Assembly (NCBI GenBank): GCA_002691885.1
Contig: NZJB01000059.1
Coordinates: 1 to 8,516 of the forward strand
Reading direction: 5' to 3'
Source of the DNA: Gammaproteobacteria bacterium
Lineage (GTDB): Bacteria > Pseudomonadota > Gammaproteobacteria > Pseudomonadales > Pseudohongiellaceae
DNA: 8,516 nucleotides
Positions within the stretch are counted from its first letter, which is position 1. Each line of letters opens with the position of its first letter. The position numbers were made by a program, and so were the translations under genes. The notes beneath the pieces are model-generated. The model saw only the letters and a list, made by a program, of their open reading frames with translations. It had not been told where the DNA came from and made no database searches. Of this stretch, positions 1 to 7,591 are shown piece after piece.

Positions 1-177
<177 letters not shown>

Positions 178-1476
178 TCAGCCCGCCGCATCGTCAGAGT
201 CCACAGCCAGGGCGGCACCGAAGTAATCTGCCAGCAGGGGCTTGAGGAAGTCTCGCAGGGACTCAAGCCTTTGCTTTTCCACCAGGGCATTGATAAAGCC
301 ATAACTCAATAACACCAGCGCCTCGTCAGCAGGGATTCCCCGGGTTCGCAGATAGTGCAGCATAGACTCATCCAGCTGCGCCACAGTGGCACCGTGCGCA
401 CACTGCACATCATCAGCGTAAATTTCCAGCTCCGGTTTGGTATTTACTTCTGCCGTCGCGCTGGTCAGCAGGTTTTTATTACTGAGTTCAGCTCGGGTCT
501 TTTGCGCATCAGGATGAATATGAATCCTGCCGTTGAATACCGCGCTCGCCTTGTCTCCGACAATGCCGCGAAAAGTTTCATCGGTCGTGCAGTGTGGCAC
601 TGCATGTTCAATACACGTGTGATAGTCCGCATGTTCCTGCCCACGCAGCAAATACATACCGTCCAGCTGACAGTGGGCGCCGCGACCCTGATGATTGATC
701 ACGATATCGACCCGCTTGAGTTTGCCCCCAAAGGCGACATGGAAGCTGTTGAGCGTTGCGTCCCGGTCAAGGGCTGCATGCAGGCCGCCGATGTGCAACG
801 CTTCCGCGCTCTCGAGGTGAAGTCGGCTATGGTTCAGCGTAGCGCCTGCCGCCAGAATCAATTCACTCAGTCCGTTGGTGAATGAGTGCCCCTGTCCGCT
901 GAAATGCTCCACGACTGTGGCTTCACTGTGCTGTTCTGCCAGCACCAATAAACGCTGTGAGTTGATCGCGGTGTCCACTTGCTGGCTGTTGTGCCAGACA
1001 AGCTGAACCGGACAAGCGGCTTTGCTGCCTTTCTGAATCCTGAGAAAAACTCCGTCGGCTAAAACCGCGTCGTTCAGAGCGGAAAACGGATGCTTATTGC
1101 CGGGTACGACCGAGCCGAGGTGCTGCGCAATCAAGGCAGCCTGCGTTTGGTCCGCTTCTGAAAAACGCACGAGCTCAATCGCTTCATCGGGCACAATGTC
1201 AGACAGATCTTCGCGCCAGAAGCCATTAACGAAAACCAGTCTGCTGCCTGCCAGTTGCGGCAGCTCAAAACCGAGCTCTTCTGCACTTTCTGCACTTTCA
1301 GTCGCCGCCATGAACGGCCGCTGCAACGCAAAGAGACTGGTGTATTTCCACGACTCAGTCTTGCGCGTCGGCAGCTCGCTGCTTTCCCAGACAGCACGAC
1401 CGGCCAGACGACGGGCCTGAAGCCAGTCGGGTGCCGAACTCTCTGCGTTTAACTGGGGCGTCAACAGGTCAGCCAT
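178..1476 (-). CDS. sufD: SufD, Fe-S cluster assembly scaffold subunit
   Basis: A complete 432-residue SufD, close to the E. coli length. SufD pairs with SufB through beta-helix cores, and with SufC forms the cytoplasmic SufBC2D complex on which clusters are built; it is known to aid iron entry. The conserved PGNKHPFSALNDAV segment is at 125-138, and the C-terminal CAHGATVAQLDE block at 359-370. His361 in that block corresponds to E. coli His360, implicated in cluster assembly. The C-terminal helical region (LHYLRTRGIPADEALVLLSYGF, 373-394) that contacts SufC is intact. The ATG overlaps the sufC stop as TGATG, with an AGGTGG Shine-Dalgarno inside the sufC end, so translational coupling with sufC is likely. 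The last dozen residues (AVDSDDAAG) are acidic and probably disordered. No frameshift or truncation is seen. Confidence 0.97.
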   Translation of the reverse strand: MADLLTPQLNAESSAPDWLQARRLAGRAVWESSELPTRKTESWKYTSLFALQRPFMAATESAESAEELGFELPQLAGSRLVFVNGFWREDLSDIVPDEAIELVRFSEADQTQAALIAQHLGSVVPGNKHPFSALNDAVLADGVFLRIQKGSKAACPVQLVWHNSQQVDTAINSQRLLVLAEQHSEATVVEHFSGQGHSFTNGLSELILAAGATLNHSRLHLESAEALHIGGLHAALDRDATLNSFHVAFGGKLKRVDIVINHQGRGAHCQLDGMYLLRGQEHADYHTCIEHAVPHCTTDETFRGIVGDKASAVFNGRIHIHPDAQKTRAELSNKNLLTSATAEVNTKPELEIYADDVQCAHGATVAQLDESMLHYLRTRGIPADEALVLLSYGFINALVEKQRLESLRDFLKPLLADYFGAALAVDSDDAAG

Positions 1477-2228
1477 CAGGCCACCTCACCGTCATTAAGC
1501 CAGCTATAGCCTTTCGCTTCGAGCTCGAGAGCCAGCGACTTGTCACCTGACTTGATGATGCGGCCGTCTGCCAGCACGTGCACAAAATCCGGCTCAATAT
1601 AGCCAAGCAAGCGCTGGTAATGGGTCACCAGCAGGAAGGATCTCGAATCGCTGCGCATGGCGTTCACGCAACTGGCCACAACCTGCAACGCGTCAATGTC
1701 GAGGCCACTGTCAGTCTCATCCAGAATACAAAGCCTGGGTTCCAGCAGCATCATTTGCATGAGCTCGTTGCGCTTCTTCTCTCCACCTGAAAAGCCTTCG
1801 TTCACGCCCCGCTTGAGAAAGGCCTGATCCAGGTCAACCGCAGTACAGGCTTCACGGGCCCGACGCATAAAACCGACGGTGTCGTAAGCCGATGCGCCCT
1901 GACTCTCGCGCACCGCGTCCACCGATGCCTTGAGAAACTCCATGTTGCTGACACCAGGGATCTCAACGGGGTACTGAAATGCCAGAAACAGCCCCAATTG
2001 GGCGCGCTCCTCGGTATCCAATTCCATCAGATCCTTGCCCAGAAACTCGACGCTTCCCTGAGTAATTTCATAGCCGGGACGGCCGGAGAGTACATGCCCC
2101 AAGGTGCTTTTCCCGGAGCCGTTCGGCCCCATGATGGCATGGACTTCACCCTCACGGATTCCCAGATTAAGCCCTTTGAGAATATTCTTGCCCTCGACTT
2201 CAGCGTGCAAGTCCTTGATGCTGAGCAT
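1476..2228 (-). CDS. sufC: SufC, ABC-type ATPase of the SUF complex
   Basis: A complete 250-residue cytosolic ABC ATPase that drives conformational changes of SufB-SufD during cluster assembly; it is not a transporter. Visible motifs in order: Walker A GPNGSGKST at 34-42, Q-loop Gln85 in LAFQYPVEIPG, the SufC-type signature FSGGEKKRNE at 146-155, Walker B CILDE at 167-171 followed by the D-loop SGLDIDA, and H-loop His203 in THYQRLL. The FQYPVEIPGV stretch and SGGEKKRNE are typical of SufC and distinguish it from import or export ATPases. A GGGAGA Shine-Dalgarno lies about 10 nt upstream of the ATG. The 68-nt gap after sufB is the longest in the operon, but I see no convincing promoter in it. 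The stop codon overlaps the sufD start by one base. Confidence 0.98.
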   Translation of the reverse strand: MLSIKDLHAEVEGKNILKGLNLGIREGEVHAIMGPNGSGKSTLGHVLSGRPGYEITQGSVEFLGKDLMELDTEERAQLGLFLAFQYPVEIPGVSNMEFLKASVDAVRESQGASAYDTVGFMRRAREACTAVDLDQAFLKRGVNEGFSGGEKKRNELMQMMLLEPRLCILDETDSGLDIDALQVVASCVNAMRSDSRSFLLVTHYQRLLGYIEPDFVHVLADGRIIKSGDKSLALELEAKGYSWLNDGEVA

Positions 2229-2296
2229 GTCGTTCAGTCTCCCGGTCGAAACAATCTAAGTTTGATATAACGAATGAGTGCCGATTATCAGCGCAG

Positions 2297-3736
2297 CTAT
2301 CCCACTGACCCTTCAAGGCTCACTTCCAGCAGCTTGCCCGCTTCCACTGCAAACTCCATGGGAAGCTCCTTAAAAACTTCCTTGCAAAACCCGTTCACAA
2401 TCATTGAGACCGCTTTTTCGGGGTCAAGCCCGCGCTGCTGACACAGATACAGCTGGTCATCACTCACTTTGGAGGTGGTGGCCTCATGCTCAATAATCCC
2501 AGTCGGATTCTTACTTTCGATGTAGGGAAAGGTATGCGCCGCACACTGATCACCAATCAGCAGTGAGTCGCACTGGGTATAGTTGCGCGCGCCTTTTGCC
2601 GTTGGCCCGACCCGCACCAGACCCCGGTAGGCATTGCTGCTCTTACCGGCTGAGATCCCCTTAGAGATAATCGTCGAGCGCGTATTTTTCCCCAAATGGA
2701 TCATTTTGGTCCCGGTGTCGGCCTGCTGCAGATTATTTGTCAGGGCGACAGAGTAAAACTCACCCACACTGTTATCGCCTCGCAAGATGCAGCTCGGATA
2801 TTTCCAAGTAACCGCCGAGCCGGTCTCTACCTGAGTCCAGGATATCTTGGCATTGGTATGCGCCAGGCCTCGTTTGGTGACAAAGTTGTAGATACCGCCC
2901 TTGCCTTCAGCATCTCCCGGATACCAGTTTTGCACGGTTGAGTATTTGATCTCAGCTCCATCCAGCGCAACCAGTTCAACCACCGCCGCATGCAGTTGAT
3001 TTTCATCACGCATGGGCGCGGTACACCCCTCCAGATAGCTGACATGACTGCCCTCGTCGGCAATGATCAGGGTGCGTTCGAACTGACCGGTATTGGCCTC
3101 GTTAATTCGAAAGTACGTGGAGAGCTCCATGGGACAGCGAACGCCTTTGGGGATGTAGACAAAAGAGCCGTCACTGAAGACGGCACTGTTCAAAGCCGCG
3201 TAGAAATTGTCTTTGCGCGGCACGACGCTGCCCAGATGTTTTCGTACCAGATCAGGATACTGCTGCACCGCTTCCGATATGGAGCAGAACAGCACACCCG
3301 CTTCCGCCAGTTTTTCGCGGAAAGTGGTCGCTACGGAGACCGAGTCAAACACAACATCAACGGCCACGCCGGCAAGCGCCTCCTGCTCGTGGAGCGGAAT
3401 GCCCAGTTTTTCATAGGTCGCCAGCAGCTCCGGATCGACTTCATCGAGACTTTTGGGGCGGTCTTCCATACTTTTTGGCTGGGAATAATAGGAGATACTC
3501 TGAAAGTCGACTTCCGGATAATCGACGTGCGCCCAATCGGGGCCCACCATCTCACGCCAGACCTGAAATGCCCCCAGACGCCATTCGAGCAGCCATTCCG
3601 GCTCATTCTTTTTTGCCGAGATAAAACGAATCGTGTCTTCGGTCAGGCCGGGCGGCAGCGTGTCGGATTCAATTTCAGTGGTGAATCCAGCTGCATAATC
3701 CTTGGCAATGGCTCGGTCAATCTGTTCTTGCGACAT
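2297..3736 (-). CDS. sufB: SufB, Fe-S cluster scaffold subunit
   Basis: A complete 479-residue SufB, the core scaffold of SufBC2D, on which sulfur from SufS is received and the nascent cluster is held in the cytoplasm. The N-terminal helical region has [13 protein letters not shown] at 45-57, followed by the SufB signature [23 protein letters not shown] block at 171-190 and the beta-helix core. The motif [12 protein letters not shown] lies at 385-396 and [11 protein letters not shown] at 416-426. By spacing and the 16-residue length difference, Cys389 and Glu418 correspond to E. coli Cys405 and Glu434, residues reported as important for assembly; I could not make an alignment. The C-terminal [15 protein letters not shown] segment (436-450) is the SufC-facing helix. 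The start at 3736 has AGGA about 12 nt upstream, somewhat distant, and gives the expected N-terminus. It follows iscR by 38 nt. Confidence 0.98.
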   Translation of the reverse strand: MSQEQIDRAIAKDYAAGFTTEIESDTLPPGLTEDTIRFISAKKNEPEWLLEWRLGAFQVWREMVGPDWAHVDYPEVDFQSISYYSQPKSMEDRPKSLDEVDPELLATYEKLGIPLHEQEALAGVAVDVVFDSVSVATTFREKLAEAGVLFCSISEAVQQYPDLVRKHLGSVVPRKDNFYAALNSAVFSDGSFVYIPKGVRCPMELSTYFRINEANTGQFERTLIIADEGSHVSYLEGCTAPMRDENQLHAAVVELVALDGAEIKYSTVQNWYPGDAEGKGGIYNFVTKRGLAHTNAKISWTQVETGSAVTWKYPSCILRGDNSVGEFYSVALTNNLQQADTGTKMIHLGKNTRSTIISKGISAGKSSNAYRGLVRVGPTAKGARNYTQCDSLLIGDQCAAHTFPYIESKNPTGIIEHEATTSKVSDDQLYLCQQRGLDPEKAVSMIVNGFCKEVFKELPMEFAVEAGKLLEVSLEGSVG

Positions 3737-3774
3737 GGTCTGTTCAAATTCCTGAAGTTAACTGACAGCGAACG

Positions 3775-4269
3775 CTAATGGGAACTGCCCATCAGCGTCA
3801 GCGGCACGGCTTCCTGGTCCGACCGGCCGGGCACGCGAGTATCCTGATTTTCTGAGATCTCTTTGACTTCCTGCTGATGCATCAGGTCTCCCAATGAGAT
3901 CTCCGCAAGAAAAGAGCGAATTTGCTGGCTCAGATCCATCCACAGATGATGGGTCAGGCAGGTCTCCCCATTCTGGCAATCGCCGGCGCCACCGCAGCGG
4001 GTTGCATCTGACGTTTCGTTGACGGCCTCTATCACCTCAGCCACGCTGATTTCAGACGCTGCGCGACTCAGATTATACCCTCCGCCCGGACCCCGAACGC
4101 TTCTGACCAGACCCTGTTGGCGAAGGGCGCAGAATAATTGCTCAAGGTAGGACAGTGAAATATCCTGCCGCTGAGAAATCGCAGAGAGCGGGGTCGGTCC
4201 TTCACGATAGTGGAGCGCGAGATCCAGCATGGAAGTCACGGCATAACGCCCCTTCGCAGTCAGTCGCAT
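3775..4269 (-). CDS. iscR: IscR, [2Fe-2S]-sensing Rrf2-family repressor
   Basis: A 164-residue Rrf2-family regulator nearly identical in length to E. coli IscR (162). The winged helix-turn-helix is at about 28-69 ([17 protein letters not shown] followed by the wing [11 protein letters not shown]). The cluster ligands Cys92, Cys98 and Cys104 and His107 fall at the same numbers as in E. coli, and Glu43, known to discriminate between operator types, is also kept. It should therefore bind a [2Fe-2S] cluster and sense cellular Fe-S status. I chose the ATG at 4269, preceded by AGG at a proper distance and giving the canonical [10 protein letters not shown] start. The frame stays open upstream to 4377, but that extension runs through the promoter and operator. 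Here IscR leads suf rather than iscSUA, so it probably represses its own operon. The C-terminal tail after about 140 is variable. Confidence 0.97.
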   Translation of the reverse strand: MRLTAKGRYAVTSMLDLALHYREGPTPLSAISQRQDISLSYLEQLFCALRQQGLVRSVRGPGGGYNLSRAASEISVAEVIEAVNETSDATRCGGAGDCQNGETCLTHHLWMDLSQQIRSFLAEISLGDLMHQQEVKEISENQDTRVPGRSDQEAVPLTLMGSSH

Positions 4270-4302
4270 AGGAATACCTGAGTAATTTAATAAGGATTTA
4301 CA

Positions 4303-4331
4303 AGTTTTCCATACCTGACTATTTAAGTCAA
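4303..4331 (-). promoter_or_regulatory. Predicted sigma70 promoter of iscR-sufBCDS
   Basis: On the minus strand, TTGACT (4326-4331) matches the -35 consensus at five of six bases. After a 17-nt spacer, AAAACT (4303-4308) is a weak -10 box (three of six), preceded by TG in the extended -10 position (4310-4311). Transcription would begin near 4296, leaving a leader of about 27 nt before the iscR ATG. The poor -10 hexamer is the main uncertainty; overlap with the IscR operator supports the call. Confidence 0.65.
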
Positions 4332-4335
4332 GAAT
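4311..4335 (-). promoter_or_regulatory. Predicted IscR type 1 operator
   Basis: A 25-bp imperfect palindrome with arms GACT and AGTC around an AT-only centre, flanked by AT-rich ends and ending in GGTAT on the minus strand. Compared with the type 1 consensus as I remember it (ATASYYGACTRWWWYAGTC then RRSTAT), it agrees at 23 of 25 positions. It covers the -35 box and most of the spacer of the iscR promoter, so holo-IscR bound here would block RNA polymerase. This is the arrangement known from E. coli iscR, transferred here to a suf operon. Confidence 0.85.
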
Positions 4336-4549
4336 ACGTGGGGGCGCACCAGTGGGATTAGCGGGGCGGCAAAACAAGTCACATTCTCAGATTCCACGGC
4401 ATTTCAAGGCAAGACAATTGCATCTGACTTTCATCCCAAATCTGCTGAAAGCTGTTATCCTGAGATCAAGCTGGTACTGGCCGGAGTCTGCTTTTGGGTC
4501 TGTATAAGCAATAAAACACAAATAAAAAGAGCAATAATAGAGGGTCAAG
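4336..4549. other. Divergent intergenic region between the suf operon and the transporter operon
   Basis: About 214 nt upstream of the suf promoter core and leading to the transporter gene. The part near suf (4338-4375) is GC-rich, while the part next to the transporter start (4501-4545) is A-rich. A plus-strand promoter for the transporter operon should lie here. The best -10-like box is TATAAG at 4503-4508, but I find no acceptable -35 at 16-18 nt, so I do not call a promoter. No clear operator palindrome, riboswitch or small RNA is visible. The ribosome binding site AGGG at 4541-4544 belongs to the transporter gene. Confidence 0.5.
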
Positions 4550-5947
4550 ATGATGTCAGCCCCAGAGCCTTCTGACAGCCCCGCTTCGGCAGAGAGTAAC
4601 AGCACCAGCATTCCCTATCCGTCCGAGCGCTATGCCTGGTACGTGGTCATCATCCTGATGATCGTCTACGTCTTTTCATTCGTCGATCGCCAGATACTGT
4701 CACTGCTGGTTGATCCAATTAAGGCAGATCTGGGGCTTTCAGACACTCAGATCAGCTATCTCGGTGGCTTCACTTTCGCACTCTTCTACACGTTCTTCGG
4801 CATACCGATTGCGCGCTGGGCAGACAGCAAAAACCGGACTGTGCTGATTACCGTCGGTCTCGCAGTATGGAGCTTCTTCACCATGCTGTGTGGCACCGCG
4901 AGCCGATTCTGGACGTTTGCTTTCTATCGCATGGGGGTCGGCGTGGGCGAGGCAACCCTCTCACCGTCTGCTTACTCGATCATTACCGATATGTTCAGGC
5001 CGGAACGACTGGCCGTTGCCATCAGCCTATATTCCGCCGGCATCTACATCGGCAGCGGACTGGCACAGGTTTTCGGCGGCATCGTAATCGGCTTCGCCGT
5101 ATCAGCCACAGAACTGACCGTACCCTTTGTGGGTCCTGTGGCACCGTGGCAGTATGTCTTCTTCGCAGTCGGCTTTCCTGGCCTGCTATTCACGCTGGCT
5201 TTACTGACCGTCAGAGAACCGGTCAGGCGCAATCGCAGCAAATCAGATCCAAGCAAAGTGATTCAGCCCCCACCAATCAGCGAGGTGGTCGCTTATATCA
5301 GGGCTAACAGCAGGACTTTCCTCTTTCACAATCTCGGTATCGCGTTTACCTCCTTTGTGTCATACGGCGCGGCTTACTGGGTGCCTTCCTACCTGATACG
5401 GGTCCACGGGCTCAGCGCGCAAGAAACAGGTATCTACTATGGCTGGGTGGTAGTCATATTCGGAACCGCAGGGATCGTGCTGGGAGGCTATCTCGCAGAC
5501 ATACTGACGCAGCGCGGCAAGGCTGAAGCGAAGATGCAGGTTGCCATGGGCGGAGCGTTGCTGGGTGTCCCTTTCTCCATACTCTACCCCTTAATGCCTA
5601 CACCGACTGCCGCGCTGCTGGCGCTCTGCCCGGCTGCTTTTGCCGCGGCCATGCCGCTTGGCGTCGCCGCAGCTGCCATACAGCAGATTATGCCTGCCAA
5701 CATGAGAGCCCAGGGCTCGGCGCTTTATCTGTTCGTCATTAATCTGATTGGGCTGGGGCTCGGCCCGTCGGCAGTAGCCTGGTGCACCGACTATGTGTTC
5801 CAGGATCCCAACAAGGTCAATCTGTCATTGATGTGGGTGGGCACCTTCTTTGGCCTGCTCTCTGCGGGGCTGTTGTACTTTGGCAGCAAACATTACCAAT
5901 CCACGTTGAGCTATCTGGAGGCGTACAATGAAAAACAGATGGCGTGA
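4550..5947 (+). CDS. Spinster-type major facilitator superfamily transporter
   Basis: A 465-residue inner-membrane protein of about 12 hydrophobic segments, the usual MFS length. A hydrophilic Ser/Pro-rich N-tail (1-27) precedes TM1 (about 30-46). VDRQIL at 45-50 at the end of TM1, and GVGEATLSPSAYS at 131-143 in TM4, are hallmarks of the spinster-like branch. Motif A between TM2 and TM3 reads GIPIARWADSKNRT (84-97). A charged central loop at 222-245 separates the two halves. The first ATG (4550) has AGGG 5 nt upstream; the next codon is also ATG (4553), with 8-nt spacing and equally possible. Bacterial spinster-like carriers are often found beside catabolic genes for lipophilic acids, steroids or aromatics, but the substrate cannot be inferred here. 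The CoA ligase downstream suggests uptake of an organic acid. Direction of transport is an assumption. Confidence 0.9.
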   Translation: MMSAPEPSDSPASAESNSTSIPYPSERYAWYVVIILMIVYVFSFVDRQILSLLVDPIKADLGLSDTQISYLGGFTFALFYTFFGIPIARWADSKNRTVLITVGLAVWSFFTMLCGTASRFWTFAFYRMGVGVGEATLSPSAYSIITDMFRPERLAVAISLYSAGIYIGSGLAQVFGGIVIGFAVSATELTVPFVGPVAPWQYVFFAVGFPGLLFTLALLTVREPVRRNRSKSDPSKVIQPPPISEVVAYIRANSRTFLFHNLGIAFTSFVSYGAAYWVPSYLIRVHGLSAQETGIYYGWVVVIFGTAGIVLGGYLADILTQRGKAEAKMQVAMGGALLGVPFSILYPLMPTPTAALLALCPAAFAAAMPLGVAAAAIQQIMPANMRAQGSALYLFVINLIGLGLGPSAVAWCTDYVFQDPNKVNLSLMWVGTFFGLLSAGLLYFGSKHYQSTLSYLEAYNEKQMA

Positions 5948-6002
5948 CACGCTCGCGGGCATGGCGATGTTCTTTGACCTTACTTTGCTTCGTTCTCACT
6001 AG
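5928..6002 (+). CDS. Candidate 24-codon small ORF between transporter and ligase
   Basis: A short frame starts at an ATG inside the last codons of the transporter gene (frame -1 relative to it) and ends at TAG 20 nt before the ligase GTG. It begins MKNRWRDTLAGMAMFF and is basic at the N-terminus with a hydrophobic middle. A strong Shine-Dalgarno GGAGG lies at 5917-5921, 6 nt before the ATG, better than those of the neighbouring annotated genes. It could be a small membrane peptide, a leader whose translation couples transporter and ligase, or chance: GGAGG also encodes part of the transporter tail. I recognise no homologue. Confidence 0.25.
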   Translation: MKNRWRDTLAGMAMFFDLTLLRSH

Positions 6003-6008
6003 CCCTAC

Positions 6009-6025
6009 AGGAGTTCTGACTCGTG
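6009..6025 (+). promoter_or_regulatory. Ribosome binding site fixing the GTG start of the acyl-CoA synthetase
   Basis: AGGAG at 6009-6013 lies 9 nt before GTG at 6023. No ATG of the frame is nearby, and the residues from this GTG (LLHNFLEFFGREYPDQPF) match the normal ANL N-terminus, so GTG is the likely start. Confidence 0.75.
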
Positions 6026-7585
6026 TTATTGCATAACTTCCTGGAATTTTTCGGCCGCGAATATCCTGATCAACCGTTTGCAGAGCATCAGGGACAGAAC
6101 CTGACCTACGGACAAGCCGACGCCTGGGCTAATCGATTCGCGAACAGTCTGCTGGCAAGCGGGCTGGTCAAGGGAGACCGGTTTGCCTGGCTGTCTAAAA
6201 ACAATCTAGAAATTTGTCTGATGTTCTTCGGCGCTTCGAAGGTGGGCATTATTCCAGTACCGCTGAACTATCGTCTGGCCCCAAGAGAATGGGCATACAT
6301 CGTCAGTGACGCTGAGAGCCTGATGCTGTTTTGTGAGGATGAGTACGCGAGCGGAATCGATTCCGTAAAATCGGAAATACCCTCGGTCAAACGCTGGGTC
6401 ACACTGGGCAGCGACAGCAAGCCGGGAGGATGGCAAACGCTGTCCGACTGGTTAGAAGAGGACCCCACAAAACCTACCGTATCTGTCTGCGAATCCGACC
6501 AGTGCTATCAGATGTATACCAGCGGGACTACGGGACTGCCCAAAGGCGCCATGATTAGCCAGGGGAATGTGACCAATAACATCCAGATGGCCCATCTCGC
6601 CTCCAGCATCACGCCTCGACAGGAACGGAACCTGATTGTGGCTCCGGTTTTCCATGCTGCCGCAGCTTTAAGCATGATGGCGATGGTCGCCAGCGGCTCG
6701 ACACTGGTCATCCACCACGAGTTTGTTCCGGCCCGGGTCGTGCAAAGCCTCGATGAAGAAGCCATCACCATGACCACGATGGTGCCTGCGATGATTCAGG
6801 CCTGCCTGGTGGCTGTTCCCGATATAGCCACCCGGAAATTTGAAAAACTCCGGCTGATCTCCTACGGCGCCAGCCCGATTGCGCAGGAGACCCTGCAGAA
6901 AGCCATGTCAGTGTTTGGTTGCGGATTCGCTCAGGGCTTCGGTATGACCGAGCTGACTTGTATTGCCACCAATATGACTCCGGCTGTCCATGAGCGAGCC
7001 GCTTCAGGCGAGCCGGGACTGCTGCTTTCCGCCGGCCGCCCGCAGATGGGTACCGAGATCAAAATCGCTGACGAAAATGATGAAGAACTGCCCCGCGGTC
7101 AGGTTGGCCAGATTCTGGTGCGTGGCCCTCAGACCATGATGGGCTACTGGCGTTTGCCCGAAGCGACTGACAGCGCGCTGAAAGGCGGCTGGATGCATAC
7201 CGGCGATGCTGGCTACATGGATGAAGAGGGGTTCATTTACATTCAGGATCGGATCAAGGACATGATCGTCTCTGGCGCGGAGAACATCTATCCGGCAGAG
7301 GTGGAGCGCGCCATCTTCGAGCACCCGGCTGTCGCCGACACCGCGGTCGTCGGCATCCCCGATGAACAGTGGGGCGAAACTGTTCTGGCATTTGTCGCAC
7401 TCAAATCCGGGCAAACGCTTGAGCTTGACACCCTGCAGGCCTTCTGCCGTGAACGGCTGGCGGGTTACAAGATTCCCAGCAAGCTGGAAATAATTGATGC
7501 CATTCCGCGCAACGCCAGCGGCAAATCATTGAAGACAAAACTCCGCCAGCCTCACTGGGAAGGGAAACAGAGACAAGTCAGTTAG
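6023..7585 (+). CDS. AMP-forming acyl-CoA synthetase (ANL superfamily)
   Basis: A 520-residue ATP-dependent carboxylic acid:CoA ligase, complete and of normal length. Such enzymes form an acyl-adenylate and then the CoA thioester. Motifs in order: P-loop YTSGTTGLPKG at 165-175, the acyl-pocket region around APVFHAAA (207-214), GFGMTE at 305-310, HTGDAGY at 392-398, the hinge DRIKD at 409-413, GAENIYPAEVE at 418-428 and the C-terminal PRNASGK at 495-501, with Lys501 as the expected adenylation lysine. All catalytic elements are intact. It resembles medium/long-chain fatty-acid, steroid side-chain or aromatic acid ligases (FadD/FadK/FadD3-like); the sequence alone does not settle the substrate. 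The start is GTG. It lies 75 nt after the transporter gene and 6 nt before the YqaA-like gene, suggesting one operon for uptake and activation of a carboxylic acid. Confidence 0.93.
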   Translation: MLLHNFLEFFGREYPDQPFAEHQGQNLTYGQADAWANRFANSLLASGLVKGDRFAWLSKNNLEICLMFFGASKVGIIPVPLNYRLAPREWAYIVSDAESLMLFCEDEYASGIDSVKSEIPSVKRWVTLGSDSKPGGWQTLSDWLEEDPTKPTVSVCESDQCYQMYTSGTTGLPKGAMISQGNVTNNIQMAHLASSITPRQERNLIVAPVFHAAAALSMMAMVASGSTLVIHHEFVPARVVQSLDEEAITMTTMVPAMIQACLVAVPDIATRKFEKLRLISYGASPIAQETLQKAMSVFGCGFAQGFGMTELTCIATNMTPAVHERAASGEPGLLLSAGRPQMGTEIKIADENDEELPRGQVGQILVRGPQTMMGYWRLPEATDSALKGGWMHTGDAGYMDEEGFIYIQDRIKDMIVSGAENIYPAEVERAIFEHPAVADTAVVGIPDEQWGETVLAFVALKSGQTLELDTLQAFCRERLAGYKIPSKLEIIDAIPRNASGKSLKTKLRQPHWEGKQRQVS

Positions 7586-7591
7586 GCTTCT

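Noticed and set aside
355..885. 176-codon open frame on the plus strand opposite sufD
   Set aside because: Antisense shadow of sufD with no domain pattern and no plausible ribosome binding context.
2229..2296. Internal promoter in the sufB-sufC gap (TATATC-like box on the minus strand)
   Set aside because: No -35 element at suitable spacing; the 68-nt gap is more simply an operon spacer.
2990..3778. Long open frame (262 codons) on the plus strand opposite sufB
   Set aside because: It lies entirely antisense to a highly conserved sufB, shows no recognisable domain, and has the composition expected from a shadow of codon-biased coding sequence.
4270..4377. N-terminal extension of IscR by 36 residues to an upstream ATG
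   Set aside because: The extension reads through the predicted promoter and the IscR operator, lacks a family match, and the canonical [10 protein letters not shown] start at 4269 has its own ribosome binding site.
4480..4508. Sigma70 promoter for the transporter operon using TATAAG at 4503-4508
   Set aside because: The -10-like box is good but the region 16-18 nt upstream (around GCCGGA) does not resemble a -35 box, so it is not called.
4387..4611. 74-codon minus-strand frame across the divergent region
   Set aside because: It begins inside the transporter N-terminus, crosses the expected promoter region and looks like a chance hydrophobic frame.
5974..6002. Internal promoter before the ligase with TTGACC at 5974-5979
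   Set aside because: The -35 match is good, but at 16-18 nt spacing there is only TCACTA/CACTAG/ACTAGC, too poor for a -10 box.
7004..7414. 136-codon minus-strand frame opposite the ligase 3' half
   Set aside because: Shadow of the ligase, which has all its catalytic motifs on the plus strand; no domain is visible in the antisense frame.
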